A DNA stretch of 64,000 bases from Mycolicibacter senuensis (GTDB taxonomy: Bacteria > Actinomycetota > Actinomycetes > Mycobacteriales > Mycobacteriaceae): the NCBI RefSeq assembly GCF_003284925.1, contig NZ_QMEX01000012.1, positions 1 to 64,000 of the forward strand, given 5' to 3'. Made by a program: the position numbers and the translations under genes. Positions 27,848-38,103 of the stretch are shown here, one piece after another. The notes beneath the pieces are model-generated. The model worked only from the letters and a program-made list of their open reading frames with translations, made no database searches and was not told the DNA's origin. Numbering within the stretch: the stretch's first letter is position 1; each line of letters opens with the position of its first letter.

Positions 27848-30574
27848 TCAATGTGCGGCGGCGTCCCAGCTGCGCCCGTAGCCGACCGCGACCTCGAGCG
27901 GGACGCTGAGCTGGTAGGCGCCGCCCATTTGGGTGCGCACCAACTCCTCCAGCTCCGCGCGCTCGCCCTCGGCGACCTCGAACAGCAACTCGTCGTGCAC
28001 CTGCAGCAGCATCCGCGACCGCAGGCCGGAAGCCTTCAACGCGTTGTCGACATTGATCATCGCCACCTTGATGATGTCGGCCGCGCTGCCCTGGATGGGG
28101 GCGTTGAGCGCGGCCCGCTCAGCGGACTCGCGGACCTGGCGGTTGCTGCTGTCGAGCTCCGGCAGGTAGCGCCGCCGGCCCAGCACCGTGGAGGTGTAGC
28201 CGTCCTTGCGGGCCTGCTCGACGACGTCATGCAGGTAGTCGCGCACCCCGCCGAACCGGTCGAAGTAGGCGTCCATCTGCTCTTTGGCCTCTTCGGTGGA
28301 GATCTTGAGCTGCTGCGACAACCCGTAGGCGCTCAAGCCGTAAGCCAGGCCGTAGGACATCGCCTTGACCCGGCGGCGCATGTCCGCGGTCACCTCGTCG
28401 ATCGGCACGCCGAACGCCCGCGATCCGACGAACGAATGCAGGTCCTCGCCGGTGTTGAACGCCTCGATCAGGCCGTCATCCGCCGACAGATGCGCCATGA
28501 TGCGCATCTCGATCTGGCTGTAGTCGGCGGTCATCAGCTCGGTGTAGCCGGCCCCCACCACGAAGGCATCCCGGATCTGCCGGCCCGCGTCGGTGCGGAT
28601 CGGGATGTTCTGCAGGTTGGGTTCGGTGGAGGACAGCCGGCCCGTCGCCGCGATGGTCTGATTCAGCGTGGTGTGGATACGACCATCGGAGGCAACCGAT
28701 TTCAGCAGCCCGTCGACGGTGACCTTGAGCCGGGTGACGTCGCGGTGCGCCAATAGGTGCTCCAGGAACGGGTGACCGGTCTTGTCGAACAGTGACTGCA
28801 GCGCGTCGGCGTCGGTGGTGTAGCCGGTCTTGGTCTTCTTGGTCTTGGGCATGCCGAGCTCGTCGAAGAGCACCACCTGCAGCTGTTTGGGCGAACCGAG
28901 GTTGATCTGCTTGCCGATCACCGCGTAGGCGGCCTCGGCCGCGTCACGGATCTGGTCGCCGAAGTGGCTCTGCAGCTGTCCGAGGTGGTCGAGGTCGACG
29001 GCGATCCCCACGGACTCCATCTCGGCCAGTACCCGCTGCAGCGGCAATTCGATGTCGTCGAGCAGGCCGCCCGAGTCGATGCGGGCCAGCTCGGTGTCCA
29101 GCGCGTCGGCCAGATCGGTGACGGCACGGGCCCGCAGGATCGCGGTCTGCACCGCCTGGTCATCGACGCCGTCGGTGTCATCGAGCAGCGAGAGTTGTTG
29201 CTGCTCATCGGATTCGGCGCGCAGCTCGCGGCGCAGGTAACGCACCGACAGGTCGTCGAGGCTGAAGCTGCGCTGGCCGGGCCGGACCAGGTAGGCGGCC
29301 AGCGCGGTGTCGCTGGTGACACCGTCGAGCCTCCAGCCGCGACCGGCCAGGTCGTGCATGGCCAGCTTCGCCTCGTGCAGCGCCTTGGGTCTGGCCGAAT
29401 CGGCCAGCCAGGCGCCCAGCGCCGCCTCGTCGTCGCCGGTCAGGGTGGCGGTGTCGACGTAGCCGCCCTCCCCGTCGGCGGTGGCGATCGCCAGTGCGGT
29501 GGCGTCGCTGTCGTAGCTGCGGTGGGTGCCGATCACCGCCAGTCCGGCGCGGCGGCCGTCGGCTGCGTGCTCGGCCAACCAGGCGGCGACCGTGCCCGGC
29601 TCCAGCGCACCGCCGCGCACTTCGAAGCCTTCCTCCACCTCCGGCTCGGCGGTGGCGAGCGTCTCGAACAGCCGATCCCGCAGCACCCGGAACTCCAGGT
29701 CGTCGAAGAGCTGGTGGATCTGCTCACGGTCCCACGGCAGCAGCCGCAGCGTGTCCGGTGTCTGGGCCAGCGGCACGTTGCGCACCAGGTCGGTGAGCTC
29801 CCGGTTGAGGATCACGCTGGAAAGGTTGGCGCGCAACGCATCTCCGACCTTGCCCTTGACGGTGTCGACCTTGTCGACCAGTCCTTCCAGGGAGCCGTAC
29901 TCGGCGATCCATTTGGTGGCGGTCTTCTCCCCCACCCCGGGGATACCGGGCAGGTTGTCGCTGGGGTCGCCGCGCAGCGCCGCGAAATCCGGGTACTGCG
30001 CCGGGGTCAGGCCGTACTTCTCCAGCACGGCCTCGGGGGTGAACCGGGTCAGCTCACTGACCCCCTTGCGGGGGTAGAGCACGGTCACGTTGTCGTTGAC
30101 CAGTTGCAGTGCGTCGCGGTCGCCGGTGACTACCAGCACCCGGTAGCCCTCGCCGTCGGCCTGGGTGGCCAGCGTGGCGATCAGGTCGTCGGCCTCGTAG
30201 CCGGGCTCGGACAAGGTGGTGATCCCCAGCGCGTTGAGGACCTCTTTGGTGATGTCGATCTGACCGCGGAACTCGTCGGGCGTCGACGAGCGGGTGGCCT
30301 TGTATTCCGGGTAGCGCTCGGAGCGGAACGTCTGCCGGGACACGTCGAACGCGGCGGCGACGTGGGTGGGCGTTTCATCGCGCAGCAGGTTGATCAGCAT
30401 GGCGGTGAACCCGTAGACGGCGTTGGTGGTCAGGCCGCTGCGGGTCTTGAAGTTCTCCGCGGGCAGGGCGTAGAAGGCGCGGTAGGCCAGCGAGTTTCCG
30501 TCCAGCAGCAACAGCGTCGGTGGGGTCTGGGTGTCTTGCGCAGCGTCGGTCGGGGCGGTCTTGGCTGGGCTCAC
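27848..30574 (-). CDS. polA: DNA polymerase I
   Basis: A 908-residue family A polymerase for gap filling and Okazaki fragment processing. The N-terminal 5'-nuclease domain (about 25-310; LLLLDGNSLAYRAFYALP) is intact. The middle 3'-5' exonuclease-like domain lacks recognisable catalytic acidic motifs, as in other mycobacteria. The polymerase domain carries motif A (TADYSQIEMRIMAHLS), the O-helix (RRRVKAMSYGLAYGLS) and motif C (QVHDELLFEV). GTG 30574 has TAGAGT 7 nt upstream; the longer frame to 30739 lacks homology. Confidence 0.96.
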   Translation of the reverse strand: MSPAKTAPTDAAQDTQTPPTLLLLDGNSLAYRAFYALPAENFKTRSGLTTNAVYGFTAMLINLLRDETPTHVAAAFDVSRQTFRSERYPEYKATRSSTPDEFRGQIDITKEVLNALGITTLSEPGYEADDLIATLATQADGEGYRVLVVTGDRDALQLVNDNVTVLYPRKGVSELTRFTPEAVLEKYGLTPAQYPDFAALRGDPSDNLPGIPGVGEKTATKWIAEYGSLEGLVDKVDTVKGKVGDALRANLSSVILNRELTDLVRNVPLAQTPDTLRLLPWDREQIHQLFDDLEFRVLRDRLFETLATAEPEVEEGFEVRGGALEPGTVAAWLAEHAADGRRAGLAVIGTHRSYDSDATALAIATADGEGGYVDTATLTGDDEAALGAWLADSARPKALHEAKLAMHDLAGRGWRLDGVTSDTALAAYLVRPGQRSFSLDDLSVRYLRRELRAESDEQQQLSLLDDTDGVDDQAVQTAILRARAVTDLADALDTELARIDSGGLLDDIELPLQRVLAEMESVGIAVDLDHLGQLQSHFGDQIRDAAEAAYAVIGKQINLGSPKQLQVVLFDELGMPKTKKTKTGYTTDADALQSLFDKTGHPFLEHLLAHRDVTRLKVTVDGLLKSVASDGRIHTTLNQTIAATGRLSSTEPNLQNIPIRTDAGRQIRDAFVVGAGYTELMTADYSQIEMRIMAHLSADDGLIEAFNTGEDLHSFVGSRAFGVPIDEVTADMRRRVKAMSYGLAYGLSAYGLSQQLKISTEEAKEQMDAYFDRFGGVRDYLHDVVEQARKDGYTSTVLGRRRYLPELDSSNRQVRESAERAALNAPIQGSAADIIKVAMINVDNALKASGLRSRMLLQVHDELLFEVAEGERAELEELVRTQMGGAYQLSVPLEVAVGYGRSWDAAAH

Positions 30575-30581
30575 GGAGACA

Positions 30582-30587
30582 ACTCTA
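30582..30587 (-). promoter_or_regulatory. -10 hexamer TAGAGT of polA (leaderless)
   Basis: TAGAGT ends 7 nt before the polA GTG start. Confidence 0.55.
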
Positions 30588-30658
30588 GGCACCTGCCGCC
30601 GACACCCGTCGGCGCCGGGGGAATTGCAACACGTTTCAGTTTTGCCGCCGGGGTTGGG

Positions 30659-30664
30659 TACGCT
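30659..30664 (+). promoter_or_regulatory. -10 hexamer TACGCT of the Zn-ribbon/thiolase operon (leaderless)
   Basis: TACGCT ends 6 nt before GTG 30671. Confidence 0.6.
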
Positions 30665-30670
30665 GACCTG

Positions 30671-31114
30671 GTGCCAGATGTAGCCTCGCAGCCGGCCATC
30701 GACGGGTGGTACACCACCGACGACGCCGGCCTCCCCCACCTGATCGGCGCCAAGTGCCCGCAGTGCGGCACCTATGTGTTCCCGCCGCGGGAGAACAACT
30801 GCCCCAACCCGGCCTGCGACGGCGACGTGCTGGAGCCCGTCGCGCTGTCGCGGCGCGGCAAGATCTGGAGCTACACCGAGAACCGGTACCTACCGCCGGC
30901 ACCGTACCCGCCCAGCGACCCGTTCGAGCCGTTCGCGATCGCCGCGGTGGAGCTGGCCGACGAGGGCCTGATCGTGCTGGGCAAGGTGGTCGAGGGCACG
31001 CTGGCCGCGGACCTCAAGGTCGGCATGGAGATGGAGCTGACCACCATGCCGCTCTACACCGACGACGACGGCGTGACGCGCACCGTCTATGCGTGGAAGA
31101 AGGTGGACGCGTGA
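30671..31114 (+). CDS. Zn-ribbon OB-fold protein, DUF35 family (Rv1628c-like)
   Basis: A 147-residue DUF35 protein: a rubredoxin-like zinc ribbon (CPQC...CPNPAC, about residues 34-58) followed by an acyl-CoA-binding OB fold. Such proteins pair with thiolase-like partners in acyl-CoA or sterol side-chain degradation, forming a complex in which the OB fold assists the thiolase. It overlaps the downstream thiolase gene by GTGA, so the two are translationally coupled. Start GTG 30671 has a leaderless promoter. Confidence 0.88.
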   Translation: MPDVASQPAIDGWYTTDDAGLPHLIGAKCPQCGTYVFPPRENNCPNPACDGDVLEPVALSRRGKIWSYTENRYLPPAPYPPSDPFEPFAIAAVELADEGLIVLGKVVEGTLAADLKVGMEMELTTMPLYTDDDGVTRTVYAWKKVDA

Positions 31115-32313
31115 GCGCACCCGAACCGCTGTACATCCTGGGTGCCGGCATGCACCCGTGGGGCAAGTGGGGCCGCGACTTCACCGAGTACGGGGTGGTC
31201 GCCGCCCGCGCCGCGCTGGCCGAGGCCGGCCTGGACTGGCGCCAGATCCAGCTGGTGGCAGGCGCGGACACCATCCGCAACGGCTACCCCGGTTTCATCG
31301 CCGGGTCGACGTTCGCCCAGAAGCTGGGCTGGAACGGGGTTCCGGTGTCGTCGAGCTACGCCGCGTGCGCGTCCGGTTCGCAGGCACTGCAGAGCGCCCG
31401 CGCCCAGATCCTGGCCGGGTTCTGCGACGTGGCACTGGTGATCGGCGCCGACACCACTCCCAAGGGCGCCTTCGCCCCGGTCGGCGGTGAGCGCAAGAAT
31501 GACCCGGACTGGCAGCGGTTCCACCTGATCGGGGCGATGAACCCGGTGTACTTCGCGCTGCTGGCGCGCCGCCGGATGGACCTCTACGGCGCCACCTCCG
31601 AGGACTTCGCACAGGTCAAGGTGAAGAACTCCCGGCACGGCTTGAGCAACCCGAATGCCCGCTACCGCAAGGAATCCGCGGTCGAAGACGTGCTGGCCAG
31701 CCCGGTGGTGTCTGACCCGCTGCGCCAGCTCGACATCTGCGCCACTTCCGACGGCGCGGCCGCGCTGATCGTGGCCAGCGCGGAGTTCGCCCGCAAGCAC
31801 CTGGGTTCCCTCGAGGGTGTGCCGTCGGTGCGCGCGGTGTCCACGGTGACCCCGCAGTATCCGCAGCACCTGCCCGAATTGCCGGATATTGCAACGGATT
31901 CCACCGCGGTGGTGGCCGCCCCGGAACGGGTGTTCAAAGACCAGATCCTGGACGCGGCCTACGCCGAAGCCGGTATTGGCCCCGAAGACGTCAGCCTGGC
32001 CGAGGTCTACGACCTGTCCACCGCGCTGGAGCTGGACTGGTATGAGCACCTGGGTCTGTGCGCCAAGGGTGAAGGCGAGCAACTGTTGCGCAGTGGCGCC
32101 ACCACCATCGGCGGTCGCGTTCCGGTGAACCCGTCCGGCGGGCTGGCCTGTTTCGGGGAGGCGATCCCGGCGCAGGCCATCGCCCAGGTGTGCGAGCTGA
32201 CCTGGCAGCTGCGCGGCACCGCCACCGGCCGGCAGGTCGAGGGCGCCACCGTGGGTGTCACGGCCAACCAGGGCCTGTTCGGGCACGGCTCGTCGGTGAT
32301 CGTCGCGCGGTAA
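31111..32313 (+). CDS. Thiolase-like lipid-transfer protein (Rv1627c-like)
   Basis: A 400-residue thiolase-superfamily protein of the SCP-x/nonspecific lipid-transfer type. The nucleophile Cys is probably in SSYAACASGSQAL; the C-terminal part carries NPSGGLACFGEAIPAQA and NQGLFGHGSSVIV. It is expected to act with the coupled DUF35 protein in beta-keto-acyl-CoA cleavage or a retro-aldol reaction. Its role in sterol versus fatty-acid metabolism cannot be told from sequence. It ends the Rv1647-Rv1627c-like syntenic block. Confidence 0.88.
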   Translation: MSAPEPLYILGAGMHPWGKWGRDFTEYGVVAARAALAEAGLDWRQIQLVAGADTIRNGYPGFIAGSTFAQKLGWNGVPVSSSYAACASGSQALQSARAQILAGFCDVALVIGADTTPKGAFAPVGGERKNDPDWQRFHLIGAMNPVYFALLARRRMDLYGATSEDFAQVKVKNSRHGLSNPNARYRKESAVEDVLASPVVSDPLRQLDICATSDGAAALIVASAEFARKHLGSLEGVPSVRAVSTVTPQYPQHLPELPDIATDSTAVVAAPERVFKDQILDAAYAEAGIGPEDVSLAEVYDLSTALELDWYEHLGLCAKGEGEQLLRSGATTIGGRVPVNPSGGLACFGEAIPAQAIAQVCELTWQLRGTATGRQVEGATVGVTANQGLFGHGSSVIVAR

Positions 32314-32325
32314 GTTGCCTGTGCG

Positions 32326-32556
32326 GTGACCGAAACCGTCGTCGTCAAGGTCAAACCCGGCAGCCGCAAAGGCCCGCTGGTGGAGACCGACGACGACGGC
32401 CAGCTGACGGTCTACGTGCGCGAGCCGGCCGTCGACGGCAAAGCCAACGCGGCGGTCATCAGGGTCCTTGCCGAGCATTTCGGCGTACCGCGCAGTCGCG
32501 TCGAACTCGCTTCCGGCGCCGGCGCGCGAATCAAGCGCTTCCGGATCGATCGGTAG
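32326..32556 (+). CDS. DUF167/YggU family protein
   Basis: A 76-residue protein of the YggU/DUF167 family, small alpha/beta proteins of unknown function. Family features are clear: VKPGSRKGPLVE, VDGKANAAVIRVLAEHFGVPRSRVEL and GARIKRFRI. GTG start 12 nt after the thiolase stop. It sits at the junction of two gene blocks that are separate in M. tuberculosis. Confidence 0.85.
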   Translation: MTETVVVKVKPGSRKGPLVETDDDGQLTVYVREPAVDGKANAAVIRVLAEHFGVPRSRVELASGAGARIKRFRIDR

Positions 32557-32564
32557 TCGGCGCC

Positions 32565-33311
32565 CTAGCCGGAAGAGTTGCTGGAGTTCTCCCCCGACGA
32601 ATCTTCCTGCGGCAGCAACTCTTCCAGTGTCGACCGCGCGATACGGCGAAATGCCCGCTTCGGCCGGTTGGCGTCCAGGATCGCCACCTCGAGGGTGCCC
32701 GGTCCCAGCTCGCGCTGCTCAGCACCGTTGCCGGTGTCGGTCTGCTTGAGCGCATTGACCGCGATGTGCAGGGCATCGGCGAGTTCGGCGTTCTCGGTGT
32801 AGGACTCTTTGAGCGCGGCGATCACCGGCTCGGTGGTGCCGCCCATCACCACGAAGTGCGGCTCGTCGGTGATCGACCCGTCGTAGGTGATCCGGTACAG
32901 CTCAGGGGCTTTGGTCTGGCCCTGGTATGCGACCCCGGCCACGCACAGCTCGACTTCGTAGGGCTTGGCCTGCTCGGTGAAGATCGTCCCCAGGGTCTGC
33001 GCGTAGACGTTGGCCAGCTGGCGTGCGGTGACGTCGCGGCGGTCGTAGGCGTAGCCGCGGGTGTCGGCGAACTGGATGCCGCCGCGTCGCAGATTCTCGA
33101 ACTCATTGATCCGGCCGGCGGCGGCGAACCCCACCCGGTCGTAGAGTTCGCTGATCTTCTGCAGTGAGCGCGAAGGATTCTCGGCGACGAACAGCACACC
33201 GTCGGCGTAGGCCAGCGCCACCACACTGCGGCCGCGCGCGATGCCCTTGCGCGCCAACTCACCGCGCTCACGCATCGCCTGCTCAGGCGAGATGAAGTAC
33301 GGGAAGCTCAT
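32565..33311 (-). CDS. prcA: Proteasome alpha subunit
   Basis: A 248-residue non-catalytic ring subunit of the 20S proteasome. The start [27 protein letters not shown] is the alpha-type N-terminus that gates the pore, and the C-terminus ends in a Ser/Asn-rich tail. The start overlaps the end of prcB by 4 bp (ATGA). With prcB it forms the core particle degrading pupylated proteins. Confidence 0.97.
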   Translation of the reverse strand: MSFPYFISPEQAMRERGELARKGIARGRSVVALAYADGVLFVAENPSRSLQKISELYDRVGFAAAGRINEFENLRRGGIQFADTRGYAYDRRDVTARQLANVYAQTLGTIFTEQAKPYEVELCVAGVAYQGQTKAPELYRITYDGSITDEPHFVVMGGTTEPVIAALKESYTENAELADALHIAVNALKQTDTGNGAEQRELGPGTLEVAILDANRPKRAFRRIARSTLEELLPQEDSSGENSSNSSG

Positions 33312-34207
33312 TTCTTACCCCCGCCCTTCTTGCCTGCGCCGGCCTTCGGCGTGGTCCCCCGTCCGCGCGTGCGACTCTCGATGATCTCGCGGGCCAGTTC
33401 CGCGATGCGCTCCTCAGCGATATCCACGGCTCCGTCGGCGTCGATGCTGACCGCGGTCGGGTAGATACCGCGCACCAAATCCGGTCCGCCGGTGGCCGAA
33501 TCATCATCGGCGGCGTCGTACAGTGCCTCCACCGCCACCCGCAACGCGGAATCGGCGTCGGACACCTGGGCGTACAGCTTCTTCATCGACGACTTGGCGA
33601 ACAGCGACCCGGAGCCCACCGCCTGATAGCCCTCCTCCTCGACGTTCCAGCCGCCCGCCGCGTCGAACGACACGATGCGCCCGGCGTGCTGGGCGTCAAG
33701 CTCGTCGATGTCGTAGGCCACCAGCAACGGCAACGCCAGCAACCCCTGCATCGCCGCACCGAGGTTGCCGCGCACCATGATCGCCAGCCGGTTCACCTTG
33801 CCGGCGAACGTCAGCGGCACCCCTTCGAGCTTCTCGTAGTGCTCCAGCTCGACGGCGTAGAGCCGGGCGAACTCGACGGCCACCGCCGCGGTGCCGGCGA
33901 TGCCGGTGGCGGTGTACTCGTCGGTGATGTAGACCTTCTGGACGTCGCGCCCGGCGATCATGTTGCCCTGCGTGGAGCGCCGGTCGCCTGCCATCACCAC
34001 ACCGCCGGGGTATTTGAGCGCGACGATGGTGGTGCCGTGCGGCAACTCGGCCGCGGCACTCGAATTCAGACCCGCACTACCCGTCGGCAACAGATCCGGT
34101 GCCTGACGGCGCAGGAAATCCGAGAACGACGACAGGTCTACCGAACTGGACGGCAACCCGGGAAGTGCGGAACTGACAGGAAGACGGTCATGGAACGGCC
34201 AGCTCAC
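33308..34207 (-). CDS. prcB: Proteasome beta subunit
   Basis: The catalytic 20S proteasome subunit, 299 residues. A propeptide of 58 residues precedes the catalytic N-terminal threonine ([21 protein letters not shown]), so it is an active Ntn hydrolase made as a precursor. The C-terminus is Lys/Gly-rich. The GTG start overlaps the pup stop codon (GTGA). Confidence 0.97.
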   Translation of the reverse strand: MSWPFHDRLPVSSALPGLPSSSVDLSSFSDFLRRQAPDLLPTGSAGLNSSAAAELPHGTTIVALKYPGGVVMAGDRRSTQGNMIAGRDVQKVYITDEYTATGIAGTAAVAVEFARLYAVELEHYEKLEGVPLTFAGKVNRLAIMVRGNLGAAMQGLLALPLLVAYDIDELDAQHAGRIVSFDAAGGWNVEEEGYQAVGSGSLFAKSSMKKLYAQVSDADSALRVAVEALYDAADDDSATGGPDLVRGIYPTAVSIDADGAVDIAEERIAELAREIIESRTRGRGTTPKAGAGKKGGGKK

Positions 34208-34398
34208 TGGCCGCCCTTTTGGACGTATGCGCGTACGAAGTCTTCTGCGTTCTCTTCCAGCACGTCGTCGATCTCGTCGAGCAGGTCGTCGGTCTCACCG
34301 GTCAGCTTCTCGCGACGCTCCTGGCCGGCCGCCGCGGGACCGGTGGGGTCGTCCTCGTCGCCACCGCCACCGCCACGCTTCGTCTGCTCTTGAGCCAT
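34204..34398 (-). CDS. pup: Prokaryotic ubiquitin-like protein Pup
   Basis: The 64-residue tag that marks proteins for the mycobacterial proteasome. It starts [11 protein letters not shown] and ends GGQ: Dop must deamidate the terminal Gln to Glu before ligation. The C-terminal half is the Mpa-binding helix. AGGAGG precedes ATG 34398 by 6 nt; an in-frame ATG at 34440 is not used. First gene of pup-prcB-prcA. Confidence 0.97.
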   Translation of the reverse strand: MAQEQTKRGGGGGDEDDPTGPAAAGQERREKLTGETDDLLDEIDDVLEENAEDFVRAYVQKGGQ

Positions 34399-34452
34399 CG
34401 CTGCCTCCTGCATCTCCATCGGCCCACGCATGACGCGCACGCCGGTTTCTCC

Positions 34453-34458
34453 ACCCTA
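34453..34458 (-). promoter_or_regulatory. -10 hexamer TAGGGT of pup-prcB-prcA
   Basis: TAGGGT about 55 bp upstream of the pup start codon would give a 5' UTR of about 48 nt carrying the pup ribosome-binding site. Confidence 0.45.
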
Positions 34459-34499
34459 CCGTCGGCACCGATCCGGACGCGGGCTAAGACGCGTTGTGC

Positions 34500-36008
34500 C
34501 TACGTGGTGAGTTGTTCCACCAGTTCAGCCGCGCTGTCCACCGAGTCCAGCAGCGCCCCGACGTGGGCTTTGCTGCCCCGTAGCGGCTCCACGGTGGGTA
34601 TGCGCACCAGCGACTCCCCACCCAGGTCGAAGATCACCGAGTCCCAGCTGGCCGCGGCGATGTCGGCGCCGAACCGGCGCAGGCACTCACCGCGGAAGTA
34701 GGCGCGGGTGTCGGTCGGCGGGTTGTCGACCGCGTCGAGCACCTGCTGCTCGGTGATCAGCCGCTTCATCGACCCGCGGGCGACCAGCCGGTTGTAGAGG
34801 CCCTTGTCGAGGCGGACGTCGGAGTACTGCAGATCGATCAGGTGCAGCCGCGGCGCCGACCAGCTCAAATTCTCGCGCTGCCGGAAACCCTCCAGCAGCC
34901 GCAGCTTGGCCGGCCAGTCCAGCAGGTCCGCGCACTCCATCGGGTCGCGTTCCAGCTGGTCGAGGACCCGAGCCCAGGTCTCGATGATGTCGGTGGCGCG
35001 CGCGTCCGGATCGCGCGCATCGACCAGCTTCGCCGCCCGGTCGAGGTAGATGCGTTGCAGCGCAAGACCGGTCATCTCCCGCCCGTCGGCCAGCGCGACG
35101 GTCGCCCGCAGCGTCGGGTCGCGGCTGATCACATGGACGGCGCGCACGGGGCGGGCCAGGGCGAGGTCGCTCAGGTCGATCCCGTGCTCGGGCCCCTCCT
35201 CGATGAGATCGAGCACCAGCGCGGTCGTCCCCAGCTTCAGATACGTCGACGTCTCGGCGAGGTTGGCGTCGCCGATGATCACGTGCAGCCGGCGATACTT
35301 GTCGGCGTCGGCGTGCGGTTCGTCGCGGGTGTTGATGATGCCGCGTTTCAGCGTCGTCTCCAGCCCCACCTCGACCTCGATGTAGTCGGCGCGCTGCGAG
35401 AGCTGGAAGCCCGGTTCGTCGCCGGCCGGGCCCAGACCGACGCGGCCGGAGCCGGTGACCACCTGCCGCGACACGAAAAACGGGGTCAGACCCGCGATGA
35501 TCGCCGAGAACGGCGTCTGCCGGCTCATCAGGTAGTTCTCGTGGCTGCCGTAGGAGGCGCCCTTGTTGTCGATGTTGTTCTTGTAGAGCTGCAGCTTGGC
35601 GGCGCCCGGCACGCTGGCCACGTGGCGAGCGGCGGCCTCCATCACCCGCTCGCCGGCCTTGTCCCAGATCACCGCGTCCAGCGGGTCGGTCACCTCGGGT
35701 GCGGAGTACTCGGGGTGGGCGTGATCGACGTAGAGCCGCGCCCCGTTGGTCAGAATCATGTTGGCCGCGCCGACCTCGTCAGCGTCGATGATCGGCGGCG
35801 GGCCGCTCGATCGGCTTAGGTCGAAGCCGCGGGCGTCGCGCAGCGGTGACTCCACCTCGTAGTCCCAGCGGGTGCGCTTGGCGCGCGGGATTCCGGCGGC
35901 AGCGGCGTAGGCCAGCACCGCCTGAGTCGAGGTCAGGATCGGGTTCGCGGTCGGATCCGACGGCGAAGCGATGCCGTATTCGACTTCGGTACCGATGATC
36001 CGTTGCAT
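34500..36008 (-). CDS. dop: Deamidase/depupylase of Pup
   Basis: Dop deamidates the terminal Gln of Pup and removes Pup from substrates. At 502 residues it has the carboxylate-amine/glutamine-synthetase-like fold. The N-terminus [19 protein letters not shown] holds metal-binding Glu residues, and D95 in [14 protein letters not shown] matches the known catalytic Asp. TAGGCT lies 6 nt before ATG 36008. Upstream neighbour of pup on the same strand. Confidence 0.95.
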   Translation of the reverse strand: MQRIIGTEVEYGIASPSDPTANPILTSTQAVLAYAAAAGIPRAKRTRWDYEVESPLRDARGFDLSRSSGPPPIIDADEVGAANMILTNGARLYVDHAHPEYSAPEVTDPLDAVIWDKAGERVMEAAARHVASVPGAAKLQLYKNNIDNKGASYGSHENYLMSRQTPFSAIIAGLTPFFVSRQVVTGSGRVGLGPAGDEPGFQLSQRADYIEVEVGLETTLKRGIINTRDEPHADADKYRRLHVIIGDANLAETSTYLKLGTTALVLDLIEEGPEHGIDLSDLALARPVRAVHVISRDPTLRATVALADGREMTGLALQRIYLDRAAKLVDARDPDARATDIIETWARVLDQLERDPMECADLLDWPAKLRLLEGFRQRENLSWSAPRLHLIDLQYSDVRLDKGLYNRLVARGSMKRLITEQQVLDAVDNPPTDTRAYFRGECLRRFGADIAAASWDSVIFDLGGESLVRIPTVEPLRGSKAHVGALLDSVDSAAELVEQLTT

Positions 36009-36014
36009 GCCTAG

Positions 36015-36020
36015 AGCCTA
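36015..36020 (-). promoter_or_regulatory. -10 hexamer TAGGCT of dop (leaderless)
   Basis: TAGGCT ends 6 nt before the dop ATG. Confidence 0.6.
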
Positions 36021-36051
36021 GGCGAGCGCCGCATCGGCCAAACCGGGTGCC

Positions 36052-36112
36052 GCGAACGTGCACAGATGTTCAGGGTTCGCGGCGTGTCGGCGCACAGACA
36101 TGCACGCTCGCC
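36052..36112. repeat. About 60-bp palindromic dispersed repeat, copy A
   Basis: This element lies between dop and mpa. Its outer arms are complementary (GCGAACGTGCA and TGCACGCTCGC) and its centre contains CGGCGTGTCGGCG. It aligns along nearly its whole length with the copy at 43468-43527. Confidence 0.75.
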
Positions 36113-36124
36113 GAATCAGGGGCC

Positions 36125-37957
36125 CTACAGGTACTGACCGAGGTTGGACTCGGTGTCGATCGCCCGGCTGGCGCTCGACGACTTGCCGGTGACCAGGGTG
36201 CGGATGTAGACGATCCGCTCGCCCTTCTTGCCCGAGATCCGCGCCCAGTCGTCGGGGTTGGTGGTGTTGGGCAGGTCCTCGTTCTCGGCGAACTCGTCGA
36301 CGATCGAATCCAGCAGGTGCTGGATGCGCAGACCGGGCTGACCGGTCTCCAGCACCGACTTGATGGCGTTCTTCTTCGCCCGGTCGACGACGTTCTGGAT
36401 CATCGCCCCGGAGTTGAAGTCCTTGAAGTACATGACTTCCTTGTCACCGTTGGCGTAGGTGACCTCCAGGAACCGGTTGTCGTCGATCTCGGCGTACATC
36501 CGGTCGACGACCTTCTCGATCATCGCCTTGATGCAGGCCGCGCGGTCCCCGCCGAACTCGGCCAGGTCGTCGGCGTGCACCGGCAACCCCACGGTGAGGT
36601 ACTTGGAGAAGATGTCCTGGGCGGCTTCGGCGTCGGGACGCTCGATCTTGATCTTGACGTCGAGGCGGCCGGGCCGCAGGATCGCCGGGTCGATCATGTC
36701 CTCGCGGTTGGAGGCCCCGATCACGATGACGTTCTCCAGCCCCTCCACGCCGTCGATCTCACTGAGCAGCTGGGGAACCACCGTGGTCTCCACGTCCGAG
36801 GAGACACCGGTGCCACGGGTGCGGAAGATCGAGTCCATCTCATCGAAGAACACGATCACCGGTGTGCCCTCGGACGCCTTCTCCCGGGCGCGCTGGAAGA
36901 TCAGCCGGATGTGGCGTTCGGTCTCACCGACGAACTTGTTGAGCAGCTCCGGGCCCTTGATGTTGAGGAAGTACGACTTGGCCTCGTGGGCGTCGTCGCC
37001 GCGCACCTCGGCCATCTTCTTGGCCAGCGAGTTGGCCACGGCCTTGGCGATCAACGTCTTACCACAGCCGGGCGGGCCGTAGAGCAGCACACCTTTGGGC
37101 GGGCGCAGGGCGTACTCGCGGTAGAGGTCCTTGTGCAGGAACGGCAGCTCGACCGCGTCGCGGATCTGCTCGATCTGCCGGCCCAGGCCACCGATGTCGC
37201 CGTAGCTGACATCCGGCACCTCTTCGAGCACCAGATCCTCCACCTCGGCCTTGGGGATGCGCTCGAAGGCGTAGCCGGCCTTGGTGTCCACCAGCAGGGA
37301 GTCGCCGGGGCGCAGCCTGCGGGGACGCCGGTCGTCCGAGTCGGCGTCTGGGTTGCGTTCGGGCAGATCCTCGGCGACCAGCGGCTCGGCCAGCCACACG
37401 ATGCGCTCCTCGTCGGCGTGGCCCACCACCAGCGCCCGGTGGCCGTCGGACAGCAGCTCCCGCAGCGTGGAGATCTCCCCGACCGCTTCGAAAGAGCTGG
37501 CCTCGACTACCGTCAGCGCCTCGTTGAGCCGCACCGTCTGGCCCTTCTTGAGCGTCGAGACATCGATGTTCGGCGAGATGTTCAGCCGCATCCGGCGCCC
37601 CGAGGTGAACACGTCGACGGTCTCGTCCTCGTGGGTAGCCAGCAGCACACCATAACCGCTGGGGGGCTGGCCAAGCCGGTCGACTTCCTCACGCAGCGCC
37701 AGCAACTGCTGACGTGCGTCCTTAAGGGTTTCCATCAGCTTGGAGTTGCGCGCGGTCAGCGAGTCGATGTGCGCTTCGAGCTGTCGGACGTCACGCCCAA
37801 CGCGGGCGCTGTCCTGCGGTGCGTTGTCGAGTTGTTCGCGCAGCACAGCGGCCTCTCGGCGCAGCTCCTCCAGCTCGGCCAGGTCGTCGCCGGGCGTGCC
37901 GGGGCCACTGGAAGCGTCGAAGGCCCCAGAACGCGCCGAGTCTCCCATGTTGTCCAT
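36125..37957 (-). CDS. mpa: Proteasome-associated AAA ATPase Mpa (ARC)
   Basis: A 610-residue hexameric AAA+ unfoldase that recognises Pup and feeds substrates to the 20S core. An N-terminal coiled coil (about 20-80) binds Pup, followed by tandem OB domains, the AAA module (Walker A GPPGCGKT, Walker [11 protein letters not shown]) and the C-terminal GQYL tail that docks into the proteasome. ATG 37957 is chosen because AAGGAG precedes it by 6 nt; the frame extends to 38185 without homology. An alternative ATG is 9 nt downstream. Confidence 0.96.
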   Translation of the reverse strand: MDNMGDSARSGAFDASSGPGTPGDDLAELEELRREAAVLREQLDNAPQDSARVGRDVRQLEAHIDSLTARNSKLMETLKDARQQLLALREEVDRLGQPPSGYGVLLATHEDETVDVFTSGRRMRLNISPNIDVSTLKKGQTVRLNEALTVVEASSFEAVGEISTLRELLSDGHRALVVGHADEERIVWLAEPLVAEDLPERNPDADSDDRRPRRLRPGDSLLVDTKAGYAFERIPKAEVEDLVLEEVPDVSYGDIGGLGRQIEQIRDAVELPFLHKDLYREYALRPPKGVLLYGPPGCGKTLIAKAVANSLAKKMAEVRGDDAHEAKSYFLNIKGPELLNKFVGETERHIRLIFQRAREKASEGTPVIVFFDEMDSIFRTRGTGVSSDVETTVVPQLLSEIDGVEGLENVIVIGASNREDMIDPAILRPGRLDVKIKIERPDAEAAQDIFSKYLTVGLPVHADDLAEFGGDRAACIKAMIEKVVDRMYAEIDDNRFLEVTYANGDKEVMYFKDFNSGAMIQNVVDRAKKNAIKSVLETGQPGLRIQHLLDSIVDEFAENEDLPNTTNPDDWARISGKKGERIVYIRTLVTGKSSSASRAIDTESNLGQYL

Positions 37958-38003
37958 GTTGCGCTCCTTTCCCGAACTGGAAGTTGAAGCGACGGATACC
38001 TCA

Positions 38004-38009
38004 ACGCTA
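38004..38009 (-). promoter_or_regulatory. -10 hexamer TAGCGT of mpa
   Basis: TAGCGT about 47 bp before ATG 37957 would give a leader of about 40 nt carrying the mpa ribosome-binding site. Confidence 0.45.
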
Positions 38010-38065
38010 CCGGCCATTGTGCATTCGCGTGCGCTGTGGCAATCCGACACACCGACAAACGCTGT

Positions 38066-38071
38066 TAGCCT
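38066..38071 (+). promoter_or_regulatory. -10 hexamer TAGCCT of the MTB12-like gene
   Basis: TAGCCT about 33 bp before GTG 38104, followed by GAAAGGA as ribosome-binding site; divergent from the mpa promoter. Confidence 0.45.
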
Positions 38072-38103
38072 GGGTGACGATTTAAGCCGTCGAAAGGACC
38101 TTT

